From NCBI RefSeq assembly GCF_945859705.1, contig NC_079136.1, positions 110,380,028-110,444,027 on the forward strand: a stretch of 64,000 bases of DNA, read 5' to 3'. Made by a program: the position numbers and the translations under genes. This document shows positions 36,301 to 49,100 of this stretch, in pieces; positions within the stretch are counted from its first letter, which is position 1, and the number at the start of each line of letters is the position of its first letter. Below the pieces are notes generated by a model. The model made no database searches and had not been told where the DNA came from. It saw only the letters and a program-made list of their open reading frames with translations. This DNA comes from Episyrphus balteatus (taxonomy: Eukaryota; Arthropoda; Insecta; Diptera; Syrphidae).

Positions 36301-39300
36301 GTCGGTGTAGTTCCTAGTAAATTAATCCGGGGTAAAACATTTTTTTACCCTTTTGTGGCGTGAAGGAACAACCACAAAAAGGGCCAAACTATGTACTAAA
36401 AACGTACTCTCAGGTCTCAGTGGAGTGAAGGAAAATGACATTAACCATTAAAATGTATACAAAAAAAAGTTTAGATTGCCTCTGGATCGTTTTAGTGAGG
36501 AGTTATATCTTACTCAAAAATGACCTAAGCCTTCTACAAACAATTTTAGAGCAAAGAGGTAATTGTTTGTAGAAGATTAAAACAAAAATAAAAATTAAAC
36601 AAAAGGACCAAATCATTTAAAAAAAACCAATACCCCTGAATATGCGTAAAACGAATAGATACCATATATGCTTATCAAAATTATTCTCTTTATATTTCAG
36701 GGTGGTACTGTGAAAAAGAAGAGAGGTCCGAGGATCAATCAACCTTCTCAACCCCTTCCGGTTACAGGACAGCCACCAATGGCCAGAGTGAATCCTGTTA
36801 AAACTCCTAATTCTACAGTGGCAGTGAAGAAAACTCAAGCACCCCTTCCCAATGACAACTTTAAGATTCAGCTACCAAGTAAACGGCCGACTCAGCCGAA
36901 TCAGAGTGATCTGGTGCCCCCAGAAAAGCGTGTACGCCGTGTCAAACCAACGACAATTATACGTAGCAATGATGAGGAATGGATTAAAAGGCAACCAGCT
37001 GCTCAGTGGAATGGTGGAGAACGTCCCAAAGCAAATAGCCCAGCAATAACGAAGAATCTTGTTAATGTAGTAAAAAACGCTCCAACCAGAGTTGTGAAAA
37101 GTCCAACGCCAGTTGGATTAAATACCCCCCGTGGTACCCAGAACAATGTTAATCAAAATAATCCGATTCAACCTAATGTTAAGAACCCTACAAACTTTGT
37201 GCGAATGGCATGGAACGGAAAGAACCCAAAACCTGCATCGCCACCTGTAATAAACAAAAACATTACAACAACATTAAAAGAACAGCCGAAGAGTTTACCG
37301 ATTCCGCCGGTAATTAATAAAAATATCACAGCCACAGCTAAGGATCCCAATATCCCATCATCGCTCTCATCCTCACCGGTTTTTAATAAGAATTCAGTAA
37401 CAATTCGACGAATTGTTGTGAATGATGATAGTCCAAAACCGGTTACTTTGGCTAAAAGCATCACAACGACAGCGCCCAAAGCACCCATTGTCAATCAAAA
37501 TTCTCCTAATATAAAAAGAGTACCTCCAACTCCTCTTGCAGTAGATCCGTTGAAAATCACCATGTCGCCCAGTAAGAATCTCAACAATTCATCGATTAAA
37601 GTTACTCCAATAAATGCGAAATCGCCGGCAACACCTGTTAGTCAAACATCGAGTGGTTTCAAAAAAATTCCATCGACTGCAAGTGAATTAGTTAAAGGTT
37701 ACCAACATCTGCCCACATTAAAACGAAATGAAACCAATGCTAAGCCACAGCTACAGGATCCTATTGCGGTTGTGAGTACATCGCCAACTATGCTGTATTC
37801 AACTCCACCCACAATAAAGAAAATGGTGAACATGGAATTGCCTACAAAGCCTACAGCTGCTTCGACAATACCAGTTATTTCTAAAGTTTTTGGTTCAGGT
37901 AAATATGAATTTCCAAAAAACAATTTTACAACTTTTCAAAAACTTTTAGATATAGCCTTAATGTAAAAATTTTTGATGAGGTTCTTTTCTATATTAACCC
38001 TTTCGGTACCAGCGTTACTCTCATGTAACATATCTTTAAAAATTCGTAAAAAATATTCCATAAAATAATTTTTTAGGTTTCGATGGCTTAATTGAAAGAT
38101 AATAATGTCTTGTTACTGGATTAGTACAAAAAGTTAGTCAAATATCATACTTATAATTTTTTTAATCGAAAAAAGGACTGAAATCCATATTTTTTTGCAA
38201 AAATTTTTTTTATATATGGTCTTGAAAAAAAGATATAAAAAAATTAAATCCAGAAAGTGTTTTGTTCTTTGGCTTAGAAGATGTAGCATACATTATTGTT
38301 CTATAAAAAGTTATTTTCTCAGTTGTCCGACTTTTTTTGGTGGTCATAGGCAGTGTATGTTACTTACGTAAAACATGAGAATAACACATTAGTTTTGCTA
38401 TTTATTATTTTGGAACATAACTTTTTGCTATTCATATTTCTTAGTTCTAATGTTTTTGACACGATAATACTGAAAAAACATTTTTAAGTATTGATTTTCA
38501 TAGACATGCATGTCCTGACTAAACCCCTAGTTTATACCTTTTTCAAATGAGAAAAAACTTAAACCCTCTTGGGGCTCCATCTAGCTTCAAAATAAAATCT
38601 AGCTTCAAAATAAAAATCTGAAAAAATTAGTTTTTTCCACTTAGGAACTTGATTCCCGAAAAAAACCTAAATAACGAACGCCCTAATGTACATATCTATT
38701 AGAGCCTACGATTTTGTTCGTGTATTTAATTACACGTGTACCCGATACACGTGTACACGTGTATCTAAAAAACGTTTACACGTGTATCTTATTTACACGT
38801 GTATTTATTAAATACACGTGTATTTATATTTACACGTGTAAATACGAAACAAAATGATTTTTTTGCTTTTTGGGGGTAAAATAAAAGTTTTTAAAACTAA
38901 ACAACTGAAGATTATTGTGCAAATAAATAGTTCGAATTGGAAAAATAGTATTTGAACTTTTTGAAGACCTTATAAATAATTTATTAAAAAATTAAAAATA
39001 ATGATGTGCCTTTTCATTAAAAAAAAACTAATAAATTTTTCCAAGATATATTTGCATATTGCCTACTGTGTCTTTCTCAGAAGAAAGTGTACCAACTGTT
39101 ACATGTTTTTTTTTTTTTTTTTGTTAATCACCGTTTATTTGAAGATCATATGGTTTACTAAGTTCATAGTGAAAGTGTAAAAGGTGTTTTATAAATAAAG
39201 CGACAAATTCAATCAAAATAAATTTTAAAATAAAACTAAAATATGAAGCCAAGGAGTTGGGTATGGCAATATGCCCACCGAGAAGGGACAAATGCCTACT

Positions 39301-42300
39301 GTGACTTATGTAGTTCACAACAAAACAACCGTTTTTCTTGTCCCGGTGGAACAACCGGAGCCCTTGGACGGCATTTAAAGGGACTCCATGGAGTCAATTT
39401 AATTATTTTATATGTTTTGTTGCTTGGTAATCTAATCTAATCTGCTTTATTTTTTTACTTTTTAGTCGTATAATATTTGAAAGAAGATGATAATTTGCTT
39501 GGGTGGTATGAGCTCCCAAAGCCCCTCTCTTGCAATTTACCTACAAAAGCTTTTGCGATATTTAGAATGGGATAAAATAGATTTGGGGTGTTTCAACCCC
39601 CTAATGCCCCTCCCCTGAGTTCGGACCCCAAAATATTGCGTTGCAATCCAAACTTCATATGTGTACAAAGTTCAGTTCGATACGATAATGGGAATCGGGT
39701 CAAAATTTTTTTCCAAGATTTATATGGCTAGGGTTGAATAAGAATTTCCAATTAAATTTTCCGTGTAATTTCAATGTGTAAATCTAGCCAATAACCGCAA
39801 AAACCTGAACAATATCCTTTTCATTCAATATAATACATATTTTAGGAAATCACCACCAAATCTACCTGTTCGAACGCTATTTACACGTGTAAATATAAAT
39901 ACACGTGTAAATATAAATACACGTGTATTTACAAATACACGTGCTTCGGCACGAATTATTTAAATACACGTGTAGCACGTGTACCTTAATACACGTGCAA
40001 TAGTAGGCTCTAATATCTATTTTAATACAAAAATAGATTTATGCATCTAGCTACACTCAAAACTAGATGGCATTCAAAAAAGTGTTGTTTTAAAAAACCT
40101 TGTATCTTAAATCTCTCGTGCTAAAAACTATTTTTCTCATAGCCTCATATATAGGTTATTTAAGTTTTAAAGTACCTGAATTACAGAACTTTGCTCGGTG
40201 TTTTCGAGTTTCCACTTAAATGTTACAATTCTTATTAAAAAAGTATAAAGATCCAATGCTGATCTAAGGTATGCGTATATTTGTTAAGTTCTTATGTCTT
40301 TTTTTAATTTTTTTCAATTAAAAGGACTCAAGATATAGGATATTTTCAAACAAATGATCTTCAAATATAAATATAGTTTCGAAAAAGTAAATATGAATTT
40401 TCAACATTTGGACACACGTACATTTACAAAATGAGATCCCTATTTTTTGAATTTCCTTAATATCCAAAAGTATCGAATTTTAGAAGCGACTGCAAGTGGT
40501 TGTAAAGAAACAAAAATGTCAAATGCTCTTCCTCAATAACTTATTCTTTAAGGCAACTAAACATTATAAATAACTGCAATAAAACAATGTTTAAGATCAA
40601 TTTATTTATATATTTAAAGGTAAAAAGCCTATCAATGAAGAACAACCATTGATTCACTTAGGAACCTCAGTGATAAAGAATCAAACGAAGCTGCCTGAAC
40701 CAAAAATATTACCAACTGTAGCACATAAGTCGCCGCCAGCCATTATTAATCGCTCAAGTGGACTTATAGTTACCCCGATAACTTGTACGATTGCCACAAC
40801 AACAACAACAACTGCAACGCCCACATACAATATGCCATCGAATTTAACGCCAACCTCTAGTCGCGGAGCTTCGAAACAATCGAAAGCATCTATTAATCGT
40901 AACAGGGCTTTCCAAGCAGCGCAAGCCGAACAAGCGTTGGCTTCAATGTTCAGTATGTTCCCCCCTTCAACTTTTATGGGAAATCCACAGATGATGTACG
41001 ACATGGACCCATCAGGTGGTGCTTTTATTAATCCTGCTTGTATTCCTAATCGCCCCATGCGCACAATGGAAGGACCAAGCTTTCCAACGGTGGGTTCGCC
41101 TGGGTTTCATGTAAACTACCCAAATTTTTCGGGAGGCTCAATCACACCCGTTATGAGCCCTGGGCCAGGTGCAAGTCCAACTTATAGTTCTGGCCGTTCT
41201 TCTAAAAGTCCCGTTACGAGTACGGTTACGAGACCTTCGGGTGCAACTAGAAGTCCCGCCAGCTATATGGGTATATCAATAGATGTTGATCAGCCAATAC
41301 CACCAATGTCACCTCCGGTGTACAATATGAATCATGCTCCCTTTAATGGAGACCCCTTTAATTTCATGCGGAATCCACATAACATCCCAAGTCCTTCATT
41401 CAGTCCAGTACGATCGACAAGAAGTCCTTTAAGTACCGGTCAAAAAACAAATAACAAAGGTGTAGCTGAAAACGTAAAACCTCCTGCGTCTTCACCAGTG
41501 TTTCACAAAGACTTGGATAACTTTGTTAAAAATCCGTATAGCTATCCTCAAACTCCAAACAGCACAAAAACTATGCCATCATTTAGCAACGGTCCCATAA
41601 TATCGTTAGATAGTCCTCCGAAAAATGACACTTCTATGAAAAGTCCAATTCCAGTTGAATTACATAAAAATTCTACAATTAATGTTTCGTCAAGTCCTGA
41701 TCAAAGCGAAATTAGGGATGGATCATCTGCATCGGAGGTATATGCTCATAACTTACCTCCCAACGGGAAAGAGAAACCATCAACTTTAGACAATAAGAAG
41801 GAGAATGACAATAAAGCGGAGAAGGACAATAAAGAGAATAAATGTAAAAACAAGCAAAATGATGTGGAGGAGGTGAAAAAGGATAATGATGGCGAGGAAG
41901 AAGAAGAAAAAGAAGCAGATGAGGAGGAAGAAGAAGAAGAGGAAAAAGAACCACTTATTCCAGAATTTGAAAATCTCCTCAAAGCTTGTCGGGAAGCTGA
42001 TTCCTCTGAAGATATGAATAGACTGATTGATTCGAAATTAATTCGTTACTACTATTCGGTGCATCCGGACTTTGTGAAATCTCGCGGCTTTAAAAAAGCT
42101 GTGAAGGCAGCAACAGAAAGCATTTCAAAGAATGCTGAATTAGTTTATTATCATCTCAGACCGGTTGTGGAAGAATTAAAGGCGCGGAAAAAGTGCAAAT
42201 CTATAGTAATGACAAACGATGAAATATCAGCTGTAGCAGCAGAAGCTGAACAAGAGGGCATAGAAGATAAAGTGCGGAATAGACAAATAAGACGTCTAAA

Positions 42301-45124
42301 CAAAGGGTTGTATATTTTGACAAGAAAAATTCACAAGTTAGAAACAGATGAGGTGGATTTGGAAGACGAAAATTCAACATATTTGATTGTCGAGCGGTAC
42401 AAAAAAAGAGCTTGTGAGGTAAGTAATTAAAATATTTTTCTTTTGTTAAATCGAAAGTTTCATAATTATTCTTATCTGGGTTTTATTTCTTATTAAACTA
42501 TATCAACGAATTTCCAATCCACAATTTGTTTGTCCCATTAGACTAAACTAAGTAGTCAAACCTCCATAATTCGAACTTCCTTGAGTCGAAGTCTTTATAA
42601 GTCAAAGTGTTTTTGAGAACTTTCCGTATAAAACAGTAGGTTTCCAATTTTTGTTTTCATTTCTTTAAGACGAAGTTTCTCTAAATCGAATTTTTGTTCT
42701 CCATTTTGGGAGTTCTACTTATAGAAGTTCCACTGCGTATTTCTTATCCCACTATAATAACGTTTTTACAAAGCTTTGTACAACACGAAGTACTTTTCGA
42801 ACATCTTCATTACTACATTTGATTGGGCGACAAGTATTGATTGTTAAAGTTGTTCATATAGTTTATCTAGTTTTATAGTTTATCTGGTTTTATAGTTTAT
42901 CTATTTTTTATAGTTTATCTAGTTTGATGAGAAACAGGACCCTTGAACACTCATTAGCCGTTTTTTGTGGTAACTCAGTTGAGTAAACACAAAAACACGG
43001 CTATTGCAATTCTTCAAATTATAAGTCCATTGTTGAATCTCAATCCCTTTTGTTTACTTTTGGTATAATATAATTATTAGGATTCAATAATGAGGTACTA
43101 TTGGTGTTACAAGACTTGTTTTTCAGAGAAAGCTGTAAATACGACTACGAACTGAGCTTGCCAAATTTTTAAATTTTAATTATATTTAACTATTTTTGTG
43201 AACTTAATTTTAATAAGGGTAATTTTCTCATAAAAGTCGATTAAAAAGTTCCTATTTCAAGAAAACCAAATTTTTAAAAAGCTCTTATAAAGTCGATAAC
43301 TAAATTAAATAACATTAAATCTAAATGTAGTATATAGATATAAGGTTTTTTAACTAACCATATCTTTTTGGGTGGTTTTGAATTCAAACAAACAACAAAA
43401 AAAAAAATAACAGAAATCTCCAAAACATAGCCGTTTAAACAGTTTATATTTTCGGTGCTAATGACGTATCAAGATTGAGGTCTTCAGGGCTACTGAAAAT
43501 GACAGTGCATCGGTTCTTGTCTTAGGAATTTGAAATAGTGTGAACTAAGCTTACTCGTATAAATAGGAAGACTGCTGTTTCTTAACCCCCTGAACACAAT
43601 ATGATTTAAAGCTGCTAGACTTTTAAATTTGTTATTAGTACTCACAATTTGGTCATACCTCAACTCACAAAGTTTACTGTGGTCTCTGACTCCTTGTTGC
43701 CAGTATAAAAATAAACGAAAAACTAAATAACTCGTTTGAGTTGTCATCGGAGTGTTCTGTTGTTCTGTCTGTGTTGCCCAGGTGTTACTTGCTGTTTTAG
43801 TCGCGAACGAGATCATTATTTTTTTCGGTTTATTTTTTGTGCAAATACATACAAGATTTTTTTTAATTATTTTTTTTTTTTCTTTATAGATATACGATAA
43901 AATCTGTGATTTGACTGGAGAAAGCAAACATGCACTAAGACAAGTTAAAAAACCAATCACGTTCAAAGACACAGATTACCCAAAATTCAATAAAGTTGTT
44001 GAAACATTTGTTAATAAAACAAAAGAGTTTCCGGATTTCGTTGATGTTTTGCGAATGTTGGAGTTTTGCAATGACCGGTATAATTTTGGTTTAATCAAAG
44101 AAGAAATGACTTCAATTGGTAGCTAAACAAACAACAGTTTTCAATATTTTTTTTTTAATCAACTTTTTTAATTTTCTTTAGCTCAAGGTGCTTTCATTAA
44201 AATTGGAAAACTTTTGCAAAGTCGTCGAAAAGCAGATCTTTATGAGACTGTATCACATTTTACATCGGATCTTGTGGATCCAGCTGAAAATGACCCGGTT
44301 CTTTTAGCCAAACTGACCGAAAATGAAAAAAATCAAACGACTATTGGTTCTGTAATAGAAAAGCAAGTTTAAAAATTTGTAGATTTTCTAAACAAATTCT
44401 TATTTGATGAGTTTTTTTTTTTAGGTATGCACGTGAACAGGTGAGAAGAAAGGCTGATTTAACCAGTGTTTCTGATGATGAAGTAAATAATTCATCGGAG
44501 AGCTGCGATTCTGAAGAAGAAGAATCCCATAACATAAAACAATCAAAATTAAAAAAAAATAACAATAAAACTAATAACAAAGAAAACAACAAATTAAAAG
44601 AGAAATATAAAGATAAACATAAGGAAAAAAATAAAGAAACAGATGAAGAAAAAGATAAAGATAAAGGAACGGATGAAGAAAAAGAGAAGAGAGTGGATGA
44701 AAAAAAAGATAATGAAAAAGTTACAGAGAAAGGTAAAGAAAAAAATGAAGAAAAAGTAATTGAAAAAGATAAAGATAAAACCGACGTTATCTGTCAAAAA
44801 ACGACAGAAGCAAGTACAAACGGTACTTACTCACCACCCTCAGCATCAGTAGTAGTTCCACAATCCGTTCCAATGGCAAGCACATCAGCTGCATTTCGTA
44901 CATCTCCCCCACATGCATTTGAATCGCCAGAAGCATCACCACGTCCAAGGTCTTTATCCCCGTTAATGCCGTCGTGCACAACAAGCTCACTTAAAATACT
45001 TTCAGTTACCAGCCTCAATGAGAGTGCTGACACCCCCTCCCCCAAAAAGAACAACGATATTATTAAGCCAGCAGCGGTTGTGGGATCAGTGGATGAAATT
45101 GTCATTTCCGATGAAGATTTATAG
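33340..45124 (+). CDS. DLP: Daxx-like protein, histone H3.3 chaperone (six coding exons)
   Basis: Exons 33340-33378, 36701-37898, 40620-42418, 43890-44118, 44182-44362 and 44425-45124 join in one frame (1381 residues). DAXX deposits histone H3.3 with the ATRX/XNP remodeller and binds SUMOylated partners in the nucleus. Residues 4-10 read IIVLDSS before DEE, a SUMO-interacting motif as at the human N-terminus; the protein ends EIVISDEDL, a second one. Exons 2 and 3 (14 to about 815) are a disordered Pro/Ser/Thr/Asn-rich region; about 815-857 is Glu-rich; about 860-950 the four-helix bundle; about 965-1165 the histone-binding domain (EDENSTYLIVERYKKR, FPDFVDVLRMLEFC, AFIKIGKLLQSRRKADL). A Lys/Glu-rich tract follows. 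Odd: the acidic tract precedes the helical bundle, whereas in vertebrates it follows the histone domain; intron 5 is GC-AG. Intron 1 holds a MITE, intron 2 a hAT element. Confidence 0.93.
34237..34399. repeat. MITE in Daxx intron 1 (CTGGCTGAATACAATGG) with TCA duplication
   Basis: A 163-bp element with nearly perfect 40-bp inverse arms CTGGCTGAATACAATGGTGT / ACACCATTGTATTCAGCCAG (continuing AGCTGTGGCTGTAGCTTGTAG). TCA lies on both sides (34234-34236, 34400-34402). Noncoding; the longer open frame crossing it on the plus strand is a by-product. Confidence 0.75.
38700..40012. mobile_element. hAT transposon in Daxx intron 2
   Basis: The ends are TAGAGCCTACGATTTTG and its inverse (AATAGTAGGCTCTA), flanked by a perfect 8-bp duplication ATATCTAT (38692-38699, 40013-40020). 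An 8-bp duplication and a TAGAG terminus are both typical of hAT elements. Both subterminal zones (about 38730-38850 and 39878-40000) are packed with the palindrome ACACGTGT, about six to eight copies per side, as expected for transposase-binding sites. Inside lies one BED-finger frame; the rest of the transposase is absent, so at 1.3 kb it is a deleted, non-autonomous copy. Confidence 0.9.
39243..39440 (+). pseudogene. BED-type zinc finger of a hAT transposase (truncated)
   Basis: A 65-codon frame starts MKPRSWVWQYAHREG, then AYCDLCSSQ, then TTGALGRHLKGLHGV. The spacing W-x-W, C-x2-C and H-x4-H is that of a BED zinc finger, which binds DNA at the N-terminus of hAT transposases. The finger is followed after a few residues by hydrophobic nonsense and a stop. 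No RNase-H-like catalytic core or hAT dimerisation segment is present in the 1.3-kb element. It could still bind the ACACGTGT repeats around it (speculation). It might alternatively be exon 1 of a spliced transposase whose other exons were deleted. Confidence 0.8.
42857..42931. repeat. 17-bp tandem repeat in Daxx intron 3
   Basis: About four copies of ATAGTTTATCTAGTTTT with small changes, head to tail. A simple minisatellite with no other signal. Confidence 0.7.
44363..44424 (+). other. GC-AG intron of the Daxx-like gene
   Basis: The 62-bp intron starts gcaagt and ends in a T-run plus TTAG. Only this donor keeps the frame: exon 5 leaves two bases of a codon (AA) and exon 6 supplies G, giving VIEK then YAREQ, as in the DAXX histone-binding domain. 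The nearest GT donor (44367) would shift the frame. Confidence 0.8.
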
Positions 45125-45150
45125 TCTTAGATTAACTCTATGTAATATGT

Positions 45151-45156
45151 AATAAA
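45151..45156 (+). terminator. Poly(A) signal of the Daxx-like gene
   Basis: AATAAA 27 bp after the TAG stop at 45122-45124, followed by a T/GT-rich stretch (TTGTACATTGTTTTTG). Cleavage is expected at about 45170-45190, implying a very short 3' UTR. Confidence 0.6.
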
Positions 45157-45189
45157 TTATATGTTGTACATTGTTTTTGTTTAAGTTTT

Positions 45190-46156
45190 TCACGATATAC
45201 ATCTATATTAAAAAACAAAAAACAAAAATATTAAAAAATTTAAGTTCCTTCTTTTTCCTAATGCCTGTTATTTAAAAAACTGAAGGACATAAGATGTCAC
45301 TGTATACTGTACATAGTAAAAGAAATAATCTTTAGATGTAATATAAATATTTTGTAACATTTAATTTAAGTAAACATTACATACAAATCACAATTTTGAA
45401 AAAAAATGTGTCTACGATTTTTTTCTCAGATTCCAAACAGTTAATGATTTCGAAAAAAATTTAACAAGAGTTCGAGCTCCTAAGCAAAGGATGGCAACAA
45501 TTGTAACGATTCAAAAAAACAACACTAAAGGTATATTTGTAACGATTCCGAAAAAAAATCACAGAATTTGTTCGTAATGGTATTCGTACAAATTACAGAT
45601 TTTACTGTCTCTTCATGTGGGTAATTCCATGAAAAAGTGGACCCGAATTTTGAACAAATTTGGCAGTTTTTTTTTACTTTTTGTAATAGCAAATTACTGT
45701 TTATATAAGAAAAGATTCTTTGTTGTATTCCCTTATAGATAGAAATTAAATTCAGGGAGTATAAATAATCTTAAAGCATTTTTAAAGCATAAGCTGCCAA
45801 CTACAGAAGAATTTCACATGAACATGACGGAAAAATGTTTAAAGTCATTGATGTGTAGCTGATTTAAACAATGCGGTAAGCTCTGAAACAGGCCCCTGCA
45901 GGGCCCTGGTCTCGAATTGATGGAACAATTTTTATCGCATGAGTACCAATTTCAAAAGAGTGCATACAAATATTTTGCCTGAAAACCTGATTATTAATAA
46001 CGGCAATCGTCAAATCTTAGATCGTTCTTTTTCGTAAGCGGTAACTAGAGACTAGACTCCATTTTTGACAGAATAAGAATTTAAAACCTCACATTTGAAT
46101 ATAATCGAATATAGTTAATAAAGTAACAGTTCAGTGACAATATTTTTGTTTAGGTA
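45190..46156. other. Intergenic region between two converging genes
   Basis: It lies between the 3' ends of the Daxx-like (plus) and dynein-tail (minus) genes. A dispersed repeat occupies about 45620-45775 (separate entry). No further exon of the dynein gene is seen on the minus strand here, which bears on whether that gene is truncated. No classical AATAAA was found just after the dynein stop. Confidence 0.5.
45620..45775. repeat. Dispersed repeat, copy 1 (GGGTAATTCCATGAAAAAGT)
   Basis: It matches 61429-61590 in the same orientation: GGTAATTCCATGAAAAAGT, then TTGAACAAATT, ATAGCAAATTACT, TTATTCCCTTAT and AGAAATTAAATTCA. Pieces are offset by small indels. There are no inverted ends; probably an old transposon fragment of unknown type. 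Confidence 0.65.
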
Positions 46157-49100
46157 CTATATATCAGTGCGACATTTTCGATTTTTTTTCTTTTCGAGCA
46201 AAGCCAATTCTGCTTCTTGTTTTAAACGCTCTTCTTCTTCCATTGCTAATCGTATATTATCTGCTTCAAGTACTGCTTTTTCAGCAATGTCTTTGACCAA
46301 CAAAACATGGTTTAAGATTCCCTTTTTAATGCAGTATGAAAAATTCATAGCAACCGAAAATTTAATATCCATTCCAGACCGTTGAGCTAATTCTTGCCAA
46401 TGCATTATTAACCAATTTTCATTTTTAATACATTCAATTGTTTCGACAGTTGGCTGAAAGTCTTGAATTTTTTGTAAAAATACAATTGCAACATTTTGAA
46501 CTTCTTCTTTTTCTTTGAAAATTTCTACAGATTTTTCAAAATCCCGAGTCAGCTCCGAAATGTTTTCTTTTATTTCATGCAAATCAATTGAAGTCAGGGG
46601 ATTGCCAATTGTAATTTCTTCAAGCTTAATAAAATCAGAACAAGCAGTCCACATAGTCCGATAGGGGATAAAGCTTTCAATTATACTCTCCAGATAGTCT
46701 AGGGAGAGTTCATCGGTTTCAAAAAGAACTTGTCTGTCTTGTAGAAGATTTCCAACTTTTTGTAAATCAATTATGAGTTTCCAGGTTTTTTTCGCCTATG
46801 AATGGAACAATAGAAATATTAGTTTGGTTTGAAATTTTTATATTAATAATAGCCCCGTTCAATTGGAGATGGTAGTTTACTCATGTGTAGATGATCTAGT
46901 ACATTTACTACTACAACTACTCATGCCCTTCTTCCCGAGTAGATACGATTTGTATTGAACTCGTTGACAGTGCGTTCCATTGAAAATCGTAGTAAACTAC
47001 TTCTATTACTTTGCCACCTCCCAAAGGAACAGGGCTAATAATGTAAGGTGGCTAATAATAATGTAATGCTAGTAAATTTTCTAGAATCCTCCTTGCCTTT
47101 ATAAGTACCGATGTACGTTCAGTATTTTTTTTTAAATAACATTAATTGTAAAGTTAGAAGGATTTCTGTATGTTATCAACTTGGGGAAAGTTGAAATTTC
47201 TAGTTTTGAAAGTTCGAGAGTATTTTTGGTTTTTAATTTTAGTTTTTAAAGTTTCTTTCTACTGTAAGTTCGTCTGTAGTGTAAAAAATCTTCTAAGCGA
47301 CTTCTGTAAGATTAACGTAAGTCGTAAGTTAACTTAGGTTTGCAATCCTTGTCTAATATGTTTTTTTTTCTTGCATACAACAACATAATTTTTTCGATAT
47401 TCTTAAAAAAACTATCAACATATTTTGCTTTTTATTTAATGTAAGCTTTAAAATTTACCTCGACAGCAACCTCAAGAGCCTTCTCTGGATCGAATTGTAA
47501 AGAGAATGACATAATTTCCTCATTCAATGACTCCAATCGTTCCTGAAATAAAGCCAGTTCTCTAATTTGAATACGTTTGAATTCCTCAATATCAATTTTA
47601 TGTTCTTCCTTCATAGCAATCAAACGTTTCATTATTTTATGCGGCCACGCAATTGCTTCCCATTTCATAGCGAATTGTTGATCACTTAAATTGTAGAAAA
47701 ACGAATCCAGAATGTTGTATTCCAGAATCATAATTTGAATACGTTCTCGCATAATAGTCATCTTATCCGGTACAAGCTCCATAAAAGCTTTGACCTCAAA
47801 GAGTTGTTCAACGGATAATAATTTTTCATTTAGTTTCCCATTAATTTCGATTAATTCTTGAAGAAGTTCTTCATTTATGTTAAACATACGATCCACATAA
47901 TATAAAAATAGTTTGCGAATGATCTCAGTTCGCTTGTGTATCAGATATTTCTTCAACGGCTCAACTATGATCTGAAATGGTCCGATAACAATGTGTTCAG
48001 GAAGAATAACTTTTAAGTTCTCTTTTTGTTCTTTCTGCCAGATGATTTCATGTTTGACTTCTTGTGAAGACTTTTCTAATTGCGCAAAATTTTGAACGTA
48101 CTCATCAACCACCATTTCATGGAATTCTACGAAACATTTAAATTTCTCCAGATATGCATTCAGGGGTATCACTGCTTTGGAGTAAGACGTGTGAAGATAT
48201 TCCACATGTTTTATGTACATTTCTTCAATCAGTTCCACAGTAAAAATGCACAAATTCTTGGCAAAAGACAAGTTGAGTAAACTATCGGGTTCAATTATCC
48301 GGATACCACAAGTTGACATAAGCGTTGTGTATAAAATTTTCGTTACTGTAGGTTCAAATTCTTTTGGATCAGTGGAATAGAACGGACCGTTACTACACAA
48401 TTGCAAGACAATTTTGAAAACCGGCGGTAGATTCAATCTGTTGAAAGGGGTTGTACGTAAATCATTGTTCCAAACGTAATCATTTTTGAGATCCAGAAAG
48501 TCTAAGCAGGAATTATTTAGCAAGTTACTGTAGTTAATTATAGATTTCTCCATGAGAATTTGCAGAGATTGCTGCATTCTAAATTTTGTCTGGAGAAAAA
48601 ATCTAGAGATCTTTGCTACTTTGAAGACATTCCAGTCAGAGACTGAAAGATCTAACCAACCTTTTCCAATACTTCGAAGGCAGAGGCAAATTTTTGTGGA
48701 GAGGTTTTCAGGCCACGAGTATTTTAAATACTTAATCACTGTGGAGGAGCACGATTCCTGAGCACTAACAAAATCTGATAAAGCAACTGATTTCGTAAAA
48801 AAACATGTAAACAGAGACAATGATTCAATGTGTACGCATTCGAGCGATGCGCTTAACATGGCTTGAATGGATTCTCCGGTGTAAAAGAGGGTGGATACAC
48901 GAAAATATTTCTTCGATCTCTCGAACCGATTTCGTACATCTTCTGTCGTTCTATGCAAACATTTTCTAGGCAAATTTAAATTTGGCTGGGTGGGTTTTAT
49001 AAATTTAAGTTCTCCAGAATGATTTTGAAGAAAGTTCTGTAGCTCATATGAGACCATGACTCGCTGATATTGAAATAAAATTTCATTGGTCACATTTTTG

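Noticed and set aside
41712..41982. Ser-rich and Pro/His-rich minus-strand frames
   Set aside because: Antisense shadows of the Glu-rich tract in Daxx exon 3 (GAG/GAA repeats read backwards as CTC/TTC).
43490..43972. 160-codon minus-strand frame antisense to Daxx exon 4
   Set aside because: It overlaps a conserved exon on the other strand, shows no recognisable domain and includes translated T-runs. A transposon origin of its lower half is possible but I could not place it.
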